Source: Bacteroidia bacterium (lineage in GTDB: Bacteria > Bacteroidota > Bacteroidia > Chitinophagales > Saprospiraceae). Taken from it: a stretch of DNA of 35,556 nt. The notes beneath the pieces are model-generated. The model made no database searches and was not told the DNA's origin. It was given only the letters and a program-made list of their open reading frames with translations. Below, in pieces: positions 15,752 through 24,177 of this stretch; the first letter of the stretch is position 1, and the number at the start of each line of letters is the position of its first letter. The DNA lies in the NCBI GenBank assembly GCA_030426765.1, contig JAUHXV010000032.1, positions 1-35,556 of the forward strand, read 5' to 3'. The position numbers were made by a program, and so were the translations under genes.

Positions 15752-15802
15752 TCAATTCCTCGCACGCCTCTGACTTAAGCGCAATTTGCGAGGCTTTTTT
15801 TT
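15752..15802 (+). ncRNA. Predicted short hairpin RNA upstream of an Abi_2 gene
   Basis: A consensus promoter fires only a few bases before a 7-bp stem (CCTCGCA / TGCGAGG) with a 22-base loop, directly followed by eight T. The product would be a self-contained transcript of about 50 bases, ending 30 bases before the Abi_2 start. From memory, small structured RNAs (the abiF motif) are known upstream of abi genes; I could not check whether this is a member. It could instead be an attenuator in the leader of the Abi gene. Confidence 0.45.
15758..15802 (+). terminator. Intrinsic terminator
   Basis: Arms 15758-15764 and 15787-15793 pair perfectly over 7 bp, with C and then eight T at 15795-15802. 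It is the strongest terminator-like structure in the window. Confidence 0.75.
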
Positions 15803-15832
15803 ACCCCAACCACTCGTTCTTCCTGCACATCA

Positions 15833-16030
15833 ATGCGTTATAACAAACAGCCACTGGATCATGATGAACTAATTCATAGTCTGACGGAAAGAGGCCTTGC
15901 AATTGAAGACAAAGCCAGAGCATTGCGTTATCTTAAAAATGTTGGATACTACAGATTGACAGGTTACATGTACCATCTTCAAAGTAATGATGGACATCAT
16001 ATTGTCCTTACCTTAGTTTCGATCAGATAA
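15833..16030 (+). pseudogene. Truncated Abi_2 (AbiD/AbiF) abortive-infection protein
   Basis: The 65 residues match the N-terminus of Abi_2-family phage-defence proteins: KQPLDHDELIHSLTERGL, then KARALRYLKNVGYYRLTGYMYHLQ. Full proteins are about 300 residues long. The frame stops at 16028. Just before that, another frame reads SFDQIN (16015-16032), close to the TFDQI word that follows this region in intact members, so a frameshift probably preceded loss of the rest. The convergent patatin gene ends only 33 bases further on. The remaining N-terminus lacks the conserved core, so the gene is almost certainly dead. Confidence 0.78.
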
Positions 16031-16062
16031 ATCCATGCTGAAATCCTTTCCTTTTTCAGAAT

Positions 16063-19029
16063 TTATCTTATCCGCTCCAGCGCCGCCACCACATCTTCAT
16101 GTTTCAACATCGCTTTGATATAGGCATAGCCCGGATCACTAAGCACGCGTGCTAATGCAGGCGGAATAGGTTTGTCTTTCTCTTGAGGAAACTTCGATAA
16201 GGCTGTATCAATTTTGGCATTCGAACTATCGATAAGCGCCTGCACCAAAAATGGATCCTGTGGTGTCCCGCCGATAAAACTTTTCACATCATCATAATGA
16301 ATGTAGTACGGGAGATACACCGGGATATAGTTTTCTCCAAACCGCTTGGCGTATTTTTCTTCCATTGCTAAGGACAGTATGGATACATCTGTGACCGTTT
16401 CGAGGATCGCGCCAAGCTCACTGGTGGCTTTGTTATTGACCGGCCTGATGGAATCGCCCAGCACCATCCGGATGTAATCATCTTTAGAGTTGATAAACAC
16501 AATGACCCGCGTATTTGAATCCTGCATCGAAAGCGAAGTATCCTCACTCAGATAGCCATAGAAATTCATAAGACTGAGTAGACCTGAATTTTCAAAATAG
16601 CCTCCATCCAGAAAATTGCCTTTGCCTTTGATTTCTGCTGCCGGACTAAAGATCGGAAAGCGCTCTGTAGTCGATGTGGCATCCAGATAGGAAATCGTTT
16701 TTCCCTCAGTGTCTGTTGCACTGAGGATATCCACTGCCCCCGGGAAAGGATCATCTGCCGGGTCGTATTCCATGGAAAATGCAACACCATATTGATTATT
16801 CGTTCCGGTGGTGTTGCCGATGAGTGCAGGAAAGCGATTCGTGTGTTTGTTCTGATACACCTTACTCCAGTACCTGCGATAGGATGTGGCAAGGAGGTGA
16901 TCTCTTTTTTTCTCATCAGGCTGGATAAGTCCGGCATACTCCTTCATCGATCGTCCAGCTCTGTCGCGCGTGCAGAAGCATTTCCAATAGGGTATGAGTT
17001 CGCGCACGAAATCCCAACCCAGGAGATACGAAATGTCAATGGAAAGAAGGTTGTGCTTTCCGATGGCGTCAATACTACTTTTTCTATCTGCTGCATGATC
17101 TCTTTCTGCCATCGTCGCTGAATAAAATGCAAGGCCGAGAAATCCTCCGGAAGCCCCTGACATGGCAATTGTATGGTCAAAAAATTCAGGCACAGAATCC
17201 TGGATATTTTCCAGGAGCAACATCGTCCAGGCCGATGCCCGTAGTCCGCCACCATATGACGCAACGAGATAGCGTGTCCCGTCAGCATGTTCGATCAGGT
17301 CGTCCTTGAATTCATGCAGGGTAACCAGGTCAGGACTCTCGTCAATCAATGGAAGGCTGTGTAACCCATTGCCCACCGCACCGTTGAAAAACGTCCACAT
17401 CAGCAGGATAAAACCCAGCGCCGGTACATAAATCCTGAAGAAAATACTCGGAATACTGTCCTTCATAGACCAGGTTTTAGTGGCAGATTTCCAACTGTAA
17501 TACAAATGATGCTTTAGAATGACTATAATAAACCCATAGACCAGGAAGACAAACATCAGCACCAGCACCAATGCATTGACAAGGACGGGTTGAATCGTCA
17601 GACCGATAAACGTGAAAAGCGTAGCGAATCCCATCAATGCATAAAACCGGACATGTACCAGATCATCACCGAGGTACACGATCAGTGACCATTTTGGGAA
17701 TCCGGATATATGCGGAAGATGAAGGACAGTACGAAACTGCTGAAAGAAAATAATGAAGGCGATATTGAAAAGGGTAGTGACGGACAACATAATCGTTGTA
17801 ATCACCCACGAGCCTACAAAGCTCACTGCCACAGTGGTGATAACACATACGAGCAGAGCCAAAAATAAAGCGAGTGTAATTTTGGTGTAATCAATAATGC
17901 TTTTTGGTATCTCCACATCAGACGAGAGTGAAATTTCCTCCAGCATTTCGTTGATCGTTTGATTGGGTGCGATATGTCTGCCGACAAACACACTCCATTG
18001 CGCTTTGACTTTGGAAGTATTAAAGTGCAGGTAAAACGAAAGAAATATGACAATGCCTACGATCAATGAAACAGAAAGCGTCGATAACTCATACTGTCGA
18101 TACGTATAGAGTAACACATACAGCCATGTGATCATCACAAGTGAACCAGTCAGCTTTCGAAAATGATTGAAAAAGGGAGAATTCACATAACTCATTTGTC
18201 GAACCGCAGTAGTTTGAGTCGCTCTTTTAGTGGAAGAAAACTCGTTGTATGTAATCAGTCCGATGCTCTTTGGCGTCTTTTTTCCAAGCAGCGGATGCAG
18301 GTACCAGATGATATTGTCCCTTCTGATCGTATACTTGTCAATGTAGTCGGGATAATGTCCACTCGCCAGTGCAAGCAGGTTGATCAGCAGGATGGTCAAC
18401 ACCAGACTGACCGGATGGTCGTACAGGTGGACGATGACCGTACTTCCCTGATCCATCAGTGTCGCCAGGCCCACGAGCAAGATGATGGTCAAAAGGGAGA
18501 GGGAGGTAGACTTGATGGCTGATTGAATGGCTGACCGATTTGGAAAAACATATTTCTGGTACAAATGGATCAGTACCGCAAGGAAGGCCAGGGCGTAAAA
18601 GGCATTCTTGCAATCGACGATGGTCTTCAATGGCAGTAGTGGCACCCACGATGCATTGAAGATGATGTAACTGATGTTTTCCAGTACATCAAAAGAATAG
18701 GCAGCACAAGCCAGAATAAAAAACACAGCCGGCAGCCTTCTCCCAACGGTTGATTCATTATCCTCCTCCAGACTATATGGCCTTTTCAAATAGCGATATA
18801 GTAGGTGCAACAGCGCAGGTGCCCAGATGAGGTCAACAATGAAAAACGTATAGTAATAGAATTGATCCCACCCGCCAAATCCAGGCATTTCTTTTAAACG
18901 ACACAGATCGTCAAAGTAACCATGCTGAGGTGTGGTGAGGATCTCATGACATTCTTCAATTTGAAACAGGTATCCGATCAGACCCAGCAGGATCGTCAGT
19001 ATCAGTAGGATCCATTGATGTTTTTTCAT
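16063..19029 (-). CDS. Membrane-embedded patatin-like phospholipase
   Basis: A 988-residue protein with two parts. Residues 1 to about 560 hold about a dozen hydrophobic helices in several clusters, for example ILLILTILLGLIGYLF at 7-22 and helices near 50-110, 160-205, 370-500 and 530-550. The C-terminal part is a patatin lipase domain: the oxyanion-hole loop GGGLRAS near 600, the nucleophile elbow GASGG with Ser627, and the catalytic Asp808 in FLDGGYFENSGL. It should hydrolyse acyl lipids at the inner membrane face. The start at 19029 overlaps the stop of the M19 peptidase gene as ATGA; a start at 19038 (three residues longer) is possible. The long polytopic N-terminus is unusual for patatins. 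Confidence 0.85.
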   Translation of the reverse strand: MKKHQWILLILTILLGLIGYLFQIEECHEILTTPQHGYFDDLCRLKEMPGFGGWDQFYYYTFFIVDLIWAPALLHLLYRYLKRPYSLEEDNESTVGRRLPAVFFILACAAYSFDVLENISYIIFNASWVPLLPLKTIVDCKNAFYALAFLAVLIHLYQKYVFPNRSAIQSAIKSTSLSLLTIILLVGLATLMDQGSTVIVHLYDHPVSLVLTILLINLLALASGHYPDYIDKYTIRRDNIIWYLHPLLGKKTPKSIGLITYNEFSSTKRATQTTAVRQMSYVNSPFFNHFRKLTGSLVMITWLYVLLYTYRQYELSTLSVSLIVGIVIFLSFYLHFNTSKVKAQWSVFVGRHIAPNQTINEMLEEISLSSDVEIPKSIIDYTKITLALFLALLVCVITTVAVSFVGSWVITTIMLSVTTLFNIAFIIFFQQFRTVLHLPHISGFPKWSLIVYLGDDLVHVRFYALMGFATLFTFIGLTIQPVLVNALVLVLMFVFLVYGFIIVILKHHLYYSWKSATKTWSMKDSIPSIFFRIYVPALGFILLMWTFFNGAVGNGLHSLPLIDESPDLVTLHEFKDDLIEHADGTRYLVASYGGGLRASAWTMLLLENIQDSVPEFFDHTIAMSGASGGFLGLAFYSATMAERDHAADRKSSIDAIGKHNLLSIDISYLLGWDFVRELIPYWKCFCTRDRAGRSMKEYAGLIQPDEKKRDHLLATSYRRYWSKVYQNKHTNRFPALIGNTTGTNNQYGVAFSMEYDPADDPFPGAVDILSATDTEGKTISYLDATSTTERFPIFSPAAEIKGKGNFLDGGYFENSGLLSLMNFYGYLSEDTSLSMQDSNTRVIVFINSKDDYIRMVLGDSIRPVNNKATSELGAILETVTDVSILSLAMEEKYAKRFGENYIPVYLPYYIHYDDVKSFIGGTPQDPFLVQALIDSSNAKIDTALSKFPQEKDKPIPPALARVLSDPGYAYIKAMLKHEDVVAALERIR

Positions 19030-20480
19030 AGGTACCATTCCGTAAGAAATCTTGTAGCGTTAGTGGAAAATATCCTCTGCACGATCTCCGCTGCTTTGAT
19101 CCGATTGCGACGGCTCAACACTTGCTTTCCCCGATCATTCATGTAGTTGTACGCATAGCGCTCGGTGTATTCCATCAATGTGACCAGGTCTTCTGCGGTG
19201 AGGAAGCCATTGATCGGATTGATGATGCCGTCAAAGTCAGAACCAATCGCCATTGTATCCCAGGCAGGTAGCCGATTGGCATTGAGTAGCTCGGCGATGT
19301 ATTGAATTTGATTCCACAGCAGCTTAGCACGCACATGTCTGATCTTGTGGAGGAAAACGGGATTTTTCAGCGACTTCATTTTTTCAGCAGACGCCAGCCT
19401 GCGCTCATCAAGCTGCAAACCGAAGATGCCTTTGGATCGGGCAATGGTGAGGATCTCCTCATCGTAGAAGTTGATGTCTTTATTAGAAAACGTCTTCCCC
19501 AGTTCGGGTGTAATCTTATTTAAGGTGCCTTTCAATGTTCTCCCGGTCAACGCGCCATGGCTGACGATGACCGGTATTTTTTCTTTTTTGTATTTCGTGC
19601 TCAGCAGATCATAATACTGCTGTCGGGATTTCAGGCTCATGTGTTTGACATCCACATAGATGCGTCGCCCGATCGTAGGATCGAGCATCTGGTCGATCAC
19701 TTTCAATCCTATTGGGCTGATCTTTCGGTTGAGGCCCTTTCGCTGATCTGTGAGTTTGCCTACCTGCCCAAAAAGACTTTTTGCATGCCCACAGATTTGG
19801 TTGTCAAAATGATGGGCGATGGTGATAAAAAACGGAGCATATTCCCATTGCTTGACTTTGATAAGGTTGTCCAGGATCACCTGCTCATCCGGCGGTTGGT
19901 CGATGTCCGCTACCAGTACATGCAGGCCTTCGATCGACAGGATGACAAATAGCGTCTGTGCATCATCCGGTTCGCGCTGCTGATGATCGAGTACTTCTTT
20001 GAAGGAGTGTACCAGCTTATACCGATAGAGCGTATTGTTGATATTGACATAGGTATCATGCAGTTGCTCGTAAAAGTTGTACTCCAGCGTTAAGTCATCG
20101 AAGTATGAAGAGAGATTCTGCACGTGATTGACGCGTCGCTTGCTGACACCTGACACAAACGAACCGACCAGGTCGCTGACGAGGCCGACACCAAATTTGT
20201 TTTTAAAAAATCCACGTTCGATAGGGTATAGCGAAGCGACGACGACTCGACAGTTGCCCCAGGCGAGTGATGACATGTCCGCTTGTCTGAATTTGACGAT
20301 CTGTGCCCAGGTTTGCAGCAAGCGTTCTACGGCATTGGGCGAGTCGTTGTACCAGATACTTCGTTGTTTTCGGTGATTGGCATCATTGATACCCACCGGA
20401 TTTTTTCTAAAACTCTTTCCAAACGGTTTGGTGGACGGATGACAGTGCAGGTCAACAATAAAGGGAATCGGGGCGGCCAT
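19026..20480 (-). CDS. M19 (renal dipeptidase-type) metallopeptidase
   Basis: A 484-residue TIM-barrel metallohydrolase. DLHCHPS at residue 10 supplies the first metal-binding pair, SIEGLH near 188 the bridging Glu, and AHHFDN, VDVKHMS and VSHGAL further histidines; AIGSDFDGIINP near 409 is the C-terminal active-site motif of peptidase M19. Family members cleave dipeptides, including those with D-residues. It has no signal peptide, so it is probably cytosolic. At 484 residues it is longer than typical (about 350-400), with insertions around residues 60-180. It is the first gene of a two-gene unit with the patatin, joined by ATGA, so both proteins are probably made together. Confidence 0.85.
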   Translation of the reverse strand: MAAPIPFIVDLHCHPSTKPFGKSFRKNPVGINDANHRKQRSIWYNDSPNAVERLLQTWAQIVKFRQADMSSLAWGNCRVVVASLYPIERGFFKNKFGVGLVSDLVGSFVSGVSKRRVNHVQNLSSYFDDLTLEYNFYEQLHDTYVNINNTLYRYKLVHSFKEVLDHQQREPDDAQTLFVILSIEGLHVLVADIDQPPDEQVILDNLIKVKQWEYAPFFITIAHHFDNQICGHAKSLFGQVGKLTDQRKGLNRKISPIGLKVIDQMLDPTIGRRIYVDVKHMSLKSRQQYYDLLSTKYKKEKIPVIVSHGALTGRTLKGTLNKITPELGKTFSNKDINFYDEEILTIARSKGIFGLQLDERRLASAEKMKSLKNPVFLHKIRHVRAKLLWNQIQYIAELLNANRLPAWDTMAIGSDFDGIINPINGFLTAEDLVTLMEYTERYAYNYMNDRGKQVLSRRNRIKAAEIVQRIFSTNATRFLTEWYL

Positions 20481-20653
20481 AATCGCAGGGTTTTTAAAGC
20501 ATACACCATTTGACAGCAGAAGGTCTGAGCACCATTCTGCAGCAAACTTCGAATCAGGTGTTATGCAATAAAAACAGACGTACGAAAAGGCTTTGGGTAT
20601 TGAAACCGAAAAGCTCTTTCAGAGGTCAGGTCAAAATATCCTGCTGGCAAATG

Positions 20654-20671
20654 TTTTGCGCTACCGCAAAA
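20654..20671. terminator. Hairpin in the M19 / radical SAM spacer
   Basis: TTTTGCG and CGCAAAA arms with a CTAC loop, in an AT-rich setting about 50 bases past the end of the radical SAM gene (minus strand). It has no long T run, so it is a weak terminator candidate. The rest of 20481-20721 shows nothing else. Confidence 0.35.
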
Positions 20672-20721
20672 TATTCATGTCCCCTAAAATAAGAAAAGTT
20701 GTGCAGTCTTTCGCAAGTGGA

Positions 20722-21741
20722 TTATGCCCAGACTTTGCAGCCTTCGGTGCAGTTGGTGCAGATGTCAATTTCTTTCCGGCCTTTCAGCAGTGTCTCTCTG
20801 AAGTGTTGGTAAGCGCTTCCGTGCCAAATGTCGCGAAAGGATTGATGGCGCATATCGCCGAGCTGGTGTTTGGCGTCTTTGTCAAAACAACAGGGAAGGA
20901 TTTTGCCATCCCAGGTCATGACGCACGCATGCCACAGCTTCCAGCATTGATTGAGCAGCTTGTTTTTAACGTGCCAGACACCGGTTTCATCTTCGTAGTA
21001 TCGACTGTATTTTGTGATCGTGGGGATCAGGTCACTGCCGTCTTCATAGTCGTAGATCTGTGCGGTTTTGAGTTTTACTTCGTCTACTCCGATGTCTTTG
21101 GCCAGGCGGTGTACGTCTGCGATCTGGTGTTCGTTGGGTTTGACGACCAGCATTTGAAAGACAATATGCGGTGTGGATGAGCCGGCATTACGCTTTGCTT
21201 CCACGAGATTGCGCGCTCCTTGTAATACGGTATCGAGTGTGCCTTCTTTTCGGTATTGCTGATACACCTCCTGGGTGGCACCATCGATGGATATGATGAT
21301 GCGATCTAATCCGGAGGCAACGGTTTTGGCAGCAGTTGCTTTGTCCAGAAAATGCCCATTGGTGGAAGTGATGGTGTATATGTTTTTTTCATGGGCATAG
21401 CTGACCATATCCAGAAATCCGGGGTTGATAAACGGTTCGCCCTGGAAATAAAAGATGAGATACATCAGCCTGTGATGCAACTGATCGATGGTACTGCGAA
21501 AGAAATCTTCTTTCATATTGCCGGTGGCCCGTGTAAATGCCCGGAGGCCACTTGGGCATTCCGGGCATCGCAGATTGCAGGCGGTAGTGGGCTCAACAGA
21601 AAGGGTGACGGGCATGCCCCATTGAATCGGCTTTGCGGTCAGTCGGGTGAGTTGATAAGATGTCCAGACGGTCGCCAGATTTAGGATTTTGGCGGGCCGG
21701 ATTTTGGATAAAAAGCGGATGGTGTCTTTTGGGTAGAACAT
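20722..21741 (-). CDS. Radical SAM protein with SPASM domain
   Basis: A 339-residue iron-sulfur enzyme. The radical SAM motif CNLRCPEC (Cys55, Cys59, Cys62) binds the 4Fe-4S cluster that cleaves S-adenosylmethionine. FYFQGEPFINPGF and the strand IIISIDGATQEVY follow as usual. The C-terminus has a SPASM-type cysteine cluster (CWKLWHACVMTWDGKILPCC, then CTNCTEGC), for extra Fe-S clusters. Such enzymes modify peptides or small molecules; no small precursor peptide was found beside it. The start at 21741 lies one base after the DinB stop (TAG, C, ATG), so the two are coupled; the TTG start at 21762 would overlap the DinB coding sequence. Confidence 0.9.
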   Translation of the reverse strand: MFYPKDTIRFLSKIRPAKILNLATVWTSYQLTRLTAKPIQWGMPVTLSVEPTTACNLRCPECPSGLRAFTRATGNMKEDFFRSTIDQLHHRLMYLIFYFQGEPFINPGFLDMVSYAHEKNIYTITSTNGHFLDKATAAKTVASGLDRIIISIDGATQEVYQQYRKEGTLDTVLQGARNLVEAKRNAGSSTPHIVFQMLVVKPNEHQIADVHRLAKDIGVDEVKLKTAQIYDYEDGSDLIPTITKYSRYYEDETGVWHVKNKLLNQCWKLWHACVMTWDGKILPCCFDKDAKHQLGDMRHQSFRDIWHGSAYQHFRETLLKGRKEIDICTNCTEGCKVWA

Positions 21742-21742
21742 G

Positions 21743-22282
21743 CTATCCCGATGTATGATCAAGGTATCTCTCGCGGGCTACATTGTAGTGATGGATGGCA
21801 TGCCCGCAGATCATATAGGGAAGTGCTTTTGCTGTCACCGGCTGCTTGTTGGCTGTGCCGGTTTGATTGGCCATGGTTTCATCCATCGATCTGGTCTGCA
21901 GCAGAGTGGCGGTGCGTACGGCTCTCCATTCGGCGGCCAGTTCTTTAGCGGTGAGGGTATCGTAGATGGAGTGATGGACGTAATCGTCCTGTTCGAATCC
22001 CGGCAGCGGGCTTTTGTCTCCCCGGCTGATCGCGAGCATGCGGTAGGCAAACACGCGTTCGGTATCCAGCACATGGCCGATCATTTCACCCAGCGTCCAT
22101 TTGTCCGGTTGGTAGCGAAACGCCACTTGCTCCACGGTTAGTCCTTCGATCCAGTCGCCATACCAGTCGCGCTGCGTATGCAGATACGTCAGAATATCTA
22201 CTTCAGGGACGAGATTGGTGTATCGAAAGTAATACTCGGGACAGTCGCCTTCTACTGGTCGGGGAAACAAATTGTGTATCAT
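21743..22282 (-). CDS. DinB-family (DinB_2) four-helix protein
   Basis: A 179-residue putative metal-dependent enzyme of the DinB/YfiT group. Metal-site histidines are visible in MIGHVLDTERVFAYRM near residue 70 and in CGHAIHHYNVARERYL near the end. Family members include thiol-dependent S-transferases using bacillithiol or mycothiol. The presence of a YpdA-type reductase elsewhere in the window makes a low-molecular-weight thiol link plausible, but that is inference. It is divergent from pth and leads the radical SAM gene. Confidence 0.9.
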   Translation of the reverse strand: MIHNLFPRPVEGDCPEYYFRYTNLVPEVDILTYLHTQRDWYGDWIEGLTVEQVAFRYQPDKWTLGEMIGHVLDTERVFAYRMLAISRGDKSPLPGFEQDDYVHHSIYDTLTAKELAAEWRAVRTATLLQTRSMDETMANQTGTANKQPVTAKALPYMICGHAIHHYNVARERYLDHTSG

Positions 22283-22348
22283 GATTCAAAGATAGGCATA
22301 TGCGTAATATGGCAGAAGTCTTTGATTTTCGCTTCCACCTAAAACCTT

Positions 22349-22356
22349 TAATTTTG
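22349..22356 (+). promoter_or_regulatory. -7 element for pth
   Basis: TAATTTTG is an exact TAnnTTTG match 6 bases before the ATG at 22363. A TTTG at 22321-22324 is 24 bases upstream, slightly far for a -33 box. Initiation 5-7 bases downstream would make the mRNA leaderless. Confidence 0.45.
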
Positions 22357-22362
22357 CGGACT

Positions 22363-22956
22363 ATGAAATATCTGATTGCAGGACTGGGAAATATCGGTGA
22401 CGAATACGCACATACACGACACAATGTGGGTTTTGACGTAGTGGAATACCTCGCAAAAGAATCAGACGCCGAATGGAAATCCGTCACCCTCGGCAGCATC
22501 GCGGAAGTCAAACACAAAGGCAGAATTCTGCTCCTGCTCAAGCCCAATACGTATATGAATCTGAGTGGCAAAGCGGTCAACTACTGGATGCAAAAAGAAA
22601 AAATTCCCATCGAGCGACTCCTGGTGGTGGTCGACGAACTCCAACTTGATCTTGGCACCATTCGGCTACGCGGCAAAGGATCGGACGGCGGACACAATGG
22701 GCTGCGCGATATTCAGGATCAACTCAATACAGCTTCATACCCGAGACTACGCGTGGGTATCGGACGTAATTTTCATCCCGGAGGACAAGTCAACTATGTA
22801 CTCGGAGGCTGGAATGATGAGGAATTAAAACTGCTCCCGGATGTACTGAAAGCAGGTGCAGAAGCGATCAAAACCTACGCAGCCATAGGACTCAAAAGAG
22901 CTATGGATCAGATCAACAAAGCATCTGCCCAGGTCAAAGTAAAAGAAAAAGAATAG
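22363..22956 (+). CDS. pth: Peptidyl-tRNA hydrolase
   Basis: A 197-residue cytosolic enzyme that frees peptides from stalled peptidyl-tRNA. The N-terminus MKYLIAGLGNIG, Asn10, the catalytic His20 in HTRHNVGFDVV, the motif KPNTYMNLSGKAV, the Asp of LLVVVDELQLDLG and GSDGGHNGLRDI are all present. A longer frame from 22300 adds 21 residues outside the family and covers the -7 box, so it was rejected. The C-terminus carries a basic/acidic tail (KVKEKE) with no family role. Confidence 0.97.
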   Translation: MKYLIAGLGNIGDEYAHTRHNVGFDVVEYLAKESDAEWKSVTLGSIAEVKHKGRILLLLKPNTYMNLSGKAVNYWMQKEKIPIERLLVVVDELQLDLGTIRLRGKGSDGGHNGLRDIQDQLNTASYPRLRVGIGRNFHPGGQVNYVLGGWNDEELKLLPDVLKAGAEAIKTYAAIGLKRAMDQINKASAQVKVKEKE

Positions 22957-22960
22957 CGGA

Positions 22961-24052
22961 TTAGTGTCCTGCCTCAGCAGACTTTGCTTCCTGCGTTATC
23001 CCATTCAGATCGCGCAGCCTCTCTTCAAAAGTCGCTTCTTCAGGAATAGTGCCAAAGCCAATAGGTTTGACCTCACCGATCTTTTCAAAAGCTGAAGCCA
23101 GATCCAGATTTTCCTGCCGCTGATAGACACACTGATCATGACGGGCGAGTCGATCCGCAAGATAGATTTGTTCGTATTGTCCCGGCGTCGGACACAGAAT
23201 GGCTTTATGTCCGGTATTTGCCAGATCCATCAGGGTGGTATATCCGCTTCGCGCGATGACGAGATCCGTTTGCGCAAGAAGATTGGACAGTGCTGCTCGC
23301 TTGAGATACGGAAAGATGGTCAGGTTGCCTTCCTTGCGGATGGGATCATCGATATCAGGCCTGCCGCGCACGATAGCAAAGTCTCCGGGCGATTGCGCTA
23401 ACTGCTTCATCACAAGGTCTTCGAAATGTGTGCGCTGCGGTTCAGGTCCGGAGAGGATGGCGACAGCCTTATATTTTCCGGTGATCGCGGTGCAGTTCAA
23501 TTCTGAAATGATCCCCAGATAGTGTTTTTCGATGGGCGAGGTGTCAATCCCCGAGATATCACCGGTGATGTTGCCGGGAGGCGTCTGATCGGGCACCCAG
23601 ATCTGTGAGAACTTCTTAAACCACGACCGAATCTGACGGCGTATATATACATCCAGCAGTTTTTGTCCTGTAAATACCTGCAACTGATGCGTGATCAGCG
23701 CAGAAGGAATATCCGCATGGTAACATCCGTATCGATTGTCCGAAATAATGCAATCGATCTCATGACGCTCGACAATCGCTTTAGTCAGTTCGTGTTCGGC
23801 GCGGATCGTACGCAGCATCCCCGGCCCGTAGCGCAGCATATTGATCGGCATATAGCTGCTATCGTATTGAATATTGTACCCCGGTAGCTGCAGCACCGTC
23901 TGATCCGGCAATTCCCTGCGTAACATCGCCAATGCTTCTCCATCCGATGCGCAGATGACATGGTGATGGTGGTAGAGATACGACTTGATCAAGGGCAATG
24001 ATCTGGAGGCGTGGCCGAGGCCCCAGTTAAGTACGGGGAAAAATATATTCAC
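22961..24052 (-). CDS. GT28-like (GT-B fold) glycosyltransferase
   Basis: A 363-residue protein. The N-terminal domain begins IFFPVLNWGLGHASRSLPL, the glycine-rich loop of the MurG/MGT superfamily. The C-terminal domain has AILSGPEPQRTHFE and the donor-binding ARSGYTTLMDLANTGHKAIL followed by PGQYEQIYLADRL. It may add a sugar to a lipid or secondary metabolite. There is no ATG at the head of the frame; the GTG at 24052 gives a normal N-terminus, while a TTG at 24100 adds 16 residues. It converges on pth with only 4 bases between the stops. Confidence 0.85.
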   Translation of the reverse strand: MNIFFPVLNWGLGHASRSLPLIKSYLYHHHHVICASDGEALAMLRRELPDQTVLQLPGYNIQYDSSYMPINMLRYGPGMLRTIRAEHELTKAIVERHEIDCIISDNRYGCYHADIPSALITHQLQVFTGQKLLDVYIRRQIRSWFKKFSQIWVPDQTPPGNITGDISGIDTSPIEKHYLGIISELNCTAITGKYKAVAILSGPEPQRTHFEDLVMKQLAQSPGDFAIVRGRPDIDDPIRKEGNLTIFPYLKRAALSNLLAQTDLVIARSGYTTLMDLANTGHKAILCPTPGQYEQIYLADRLARHDQCVYQRQENLDLASAFEKIGEVKPIGFGTIPEEATFEERLRDLNGITQEAKSAEAGH

Positions 24053-24177
24053 TTGTGATGTAATTATTCTTCTGTAATGAAAATGGTATTCTAAATACAA
24101 TATTGTCCGTTCCGGGATAAAAATCCATTAATAATGATGAACAGACCGATAAACCGGATGAAGCCTCCGTTTTTTGA

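Noticed and set aside
20593..21180. A 195-codon plus-strand frame antisense to the radical SAM gene
   Set aside because: The opposite strand encodes the complete SPASM domain with its cysteines; the antisense frame is phenylalanine/valine-rich shadow sequence.
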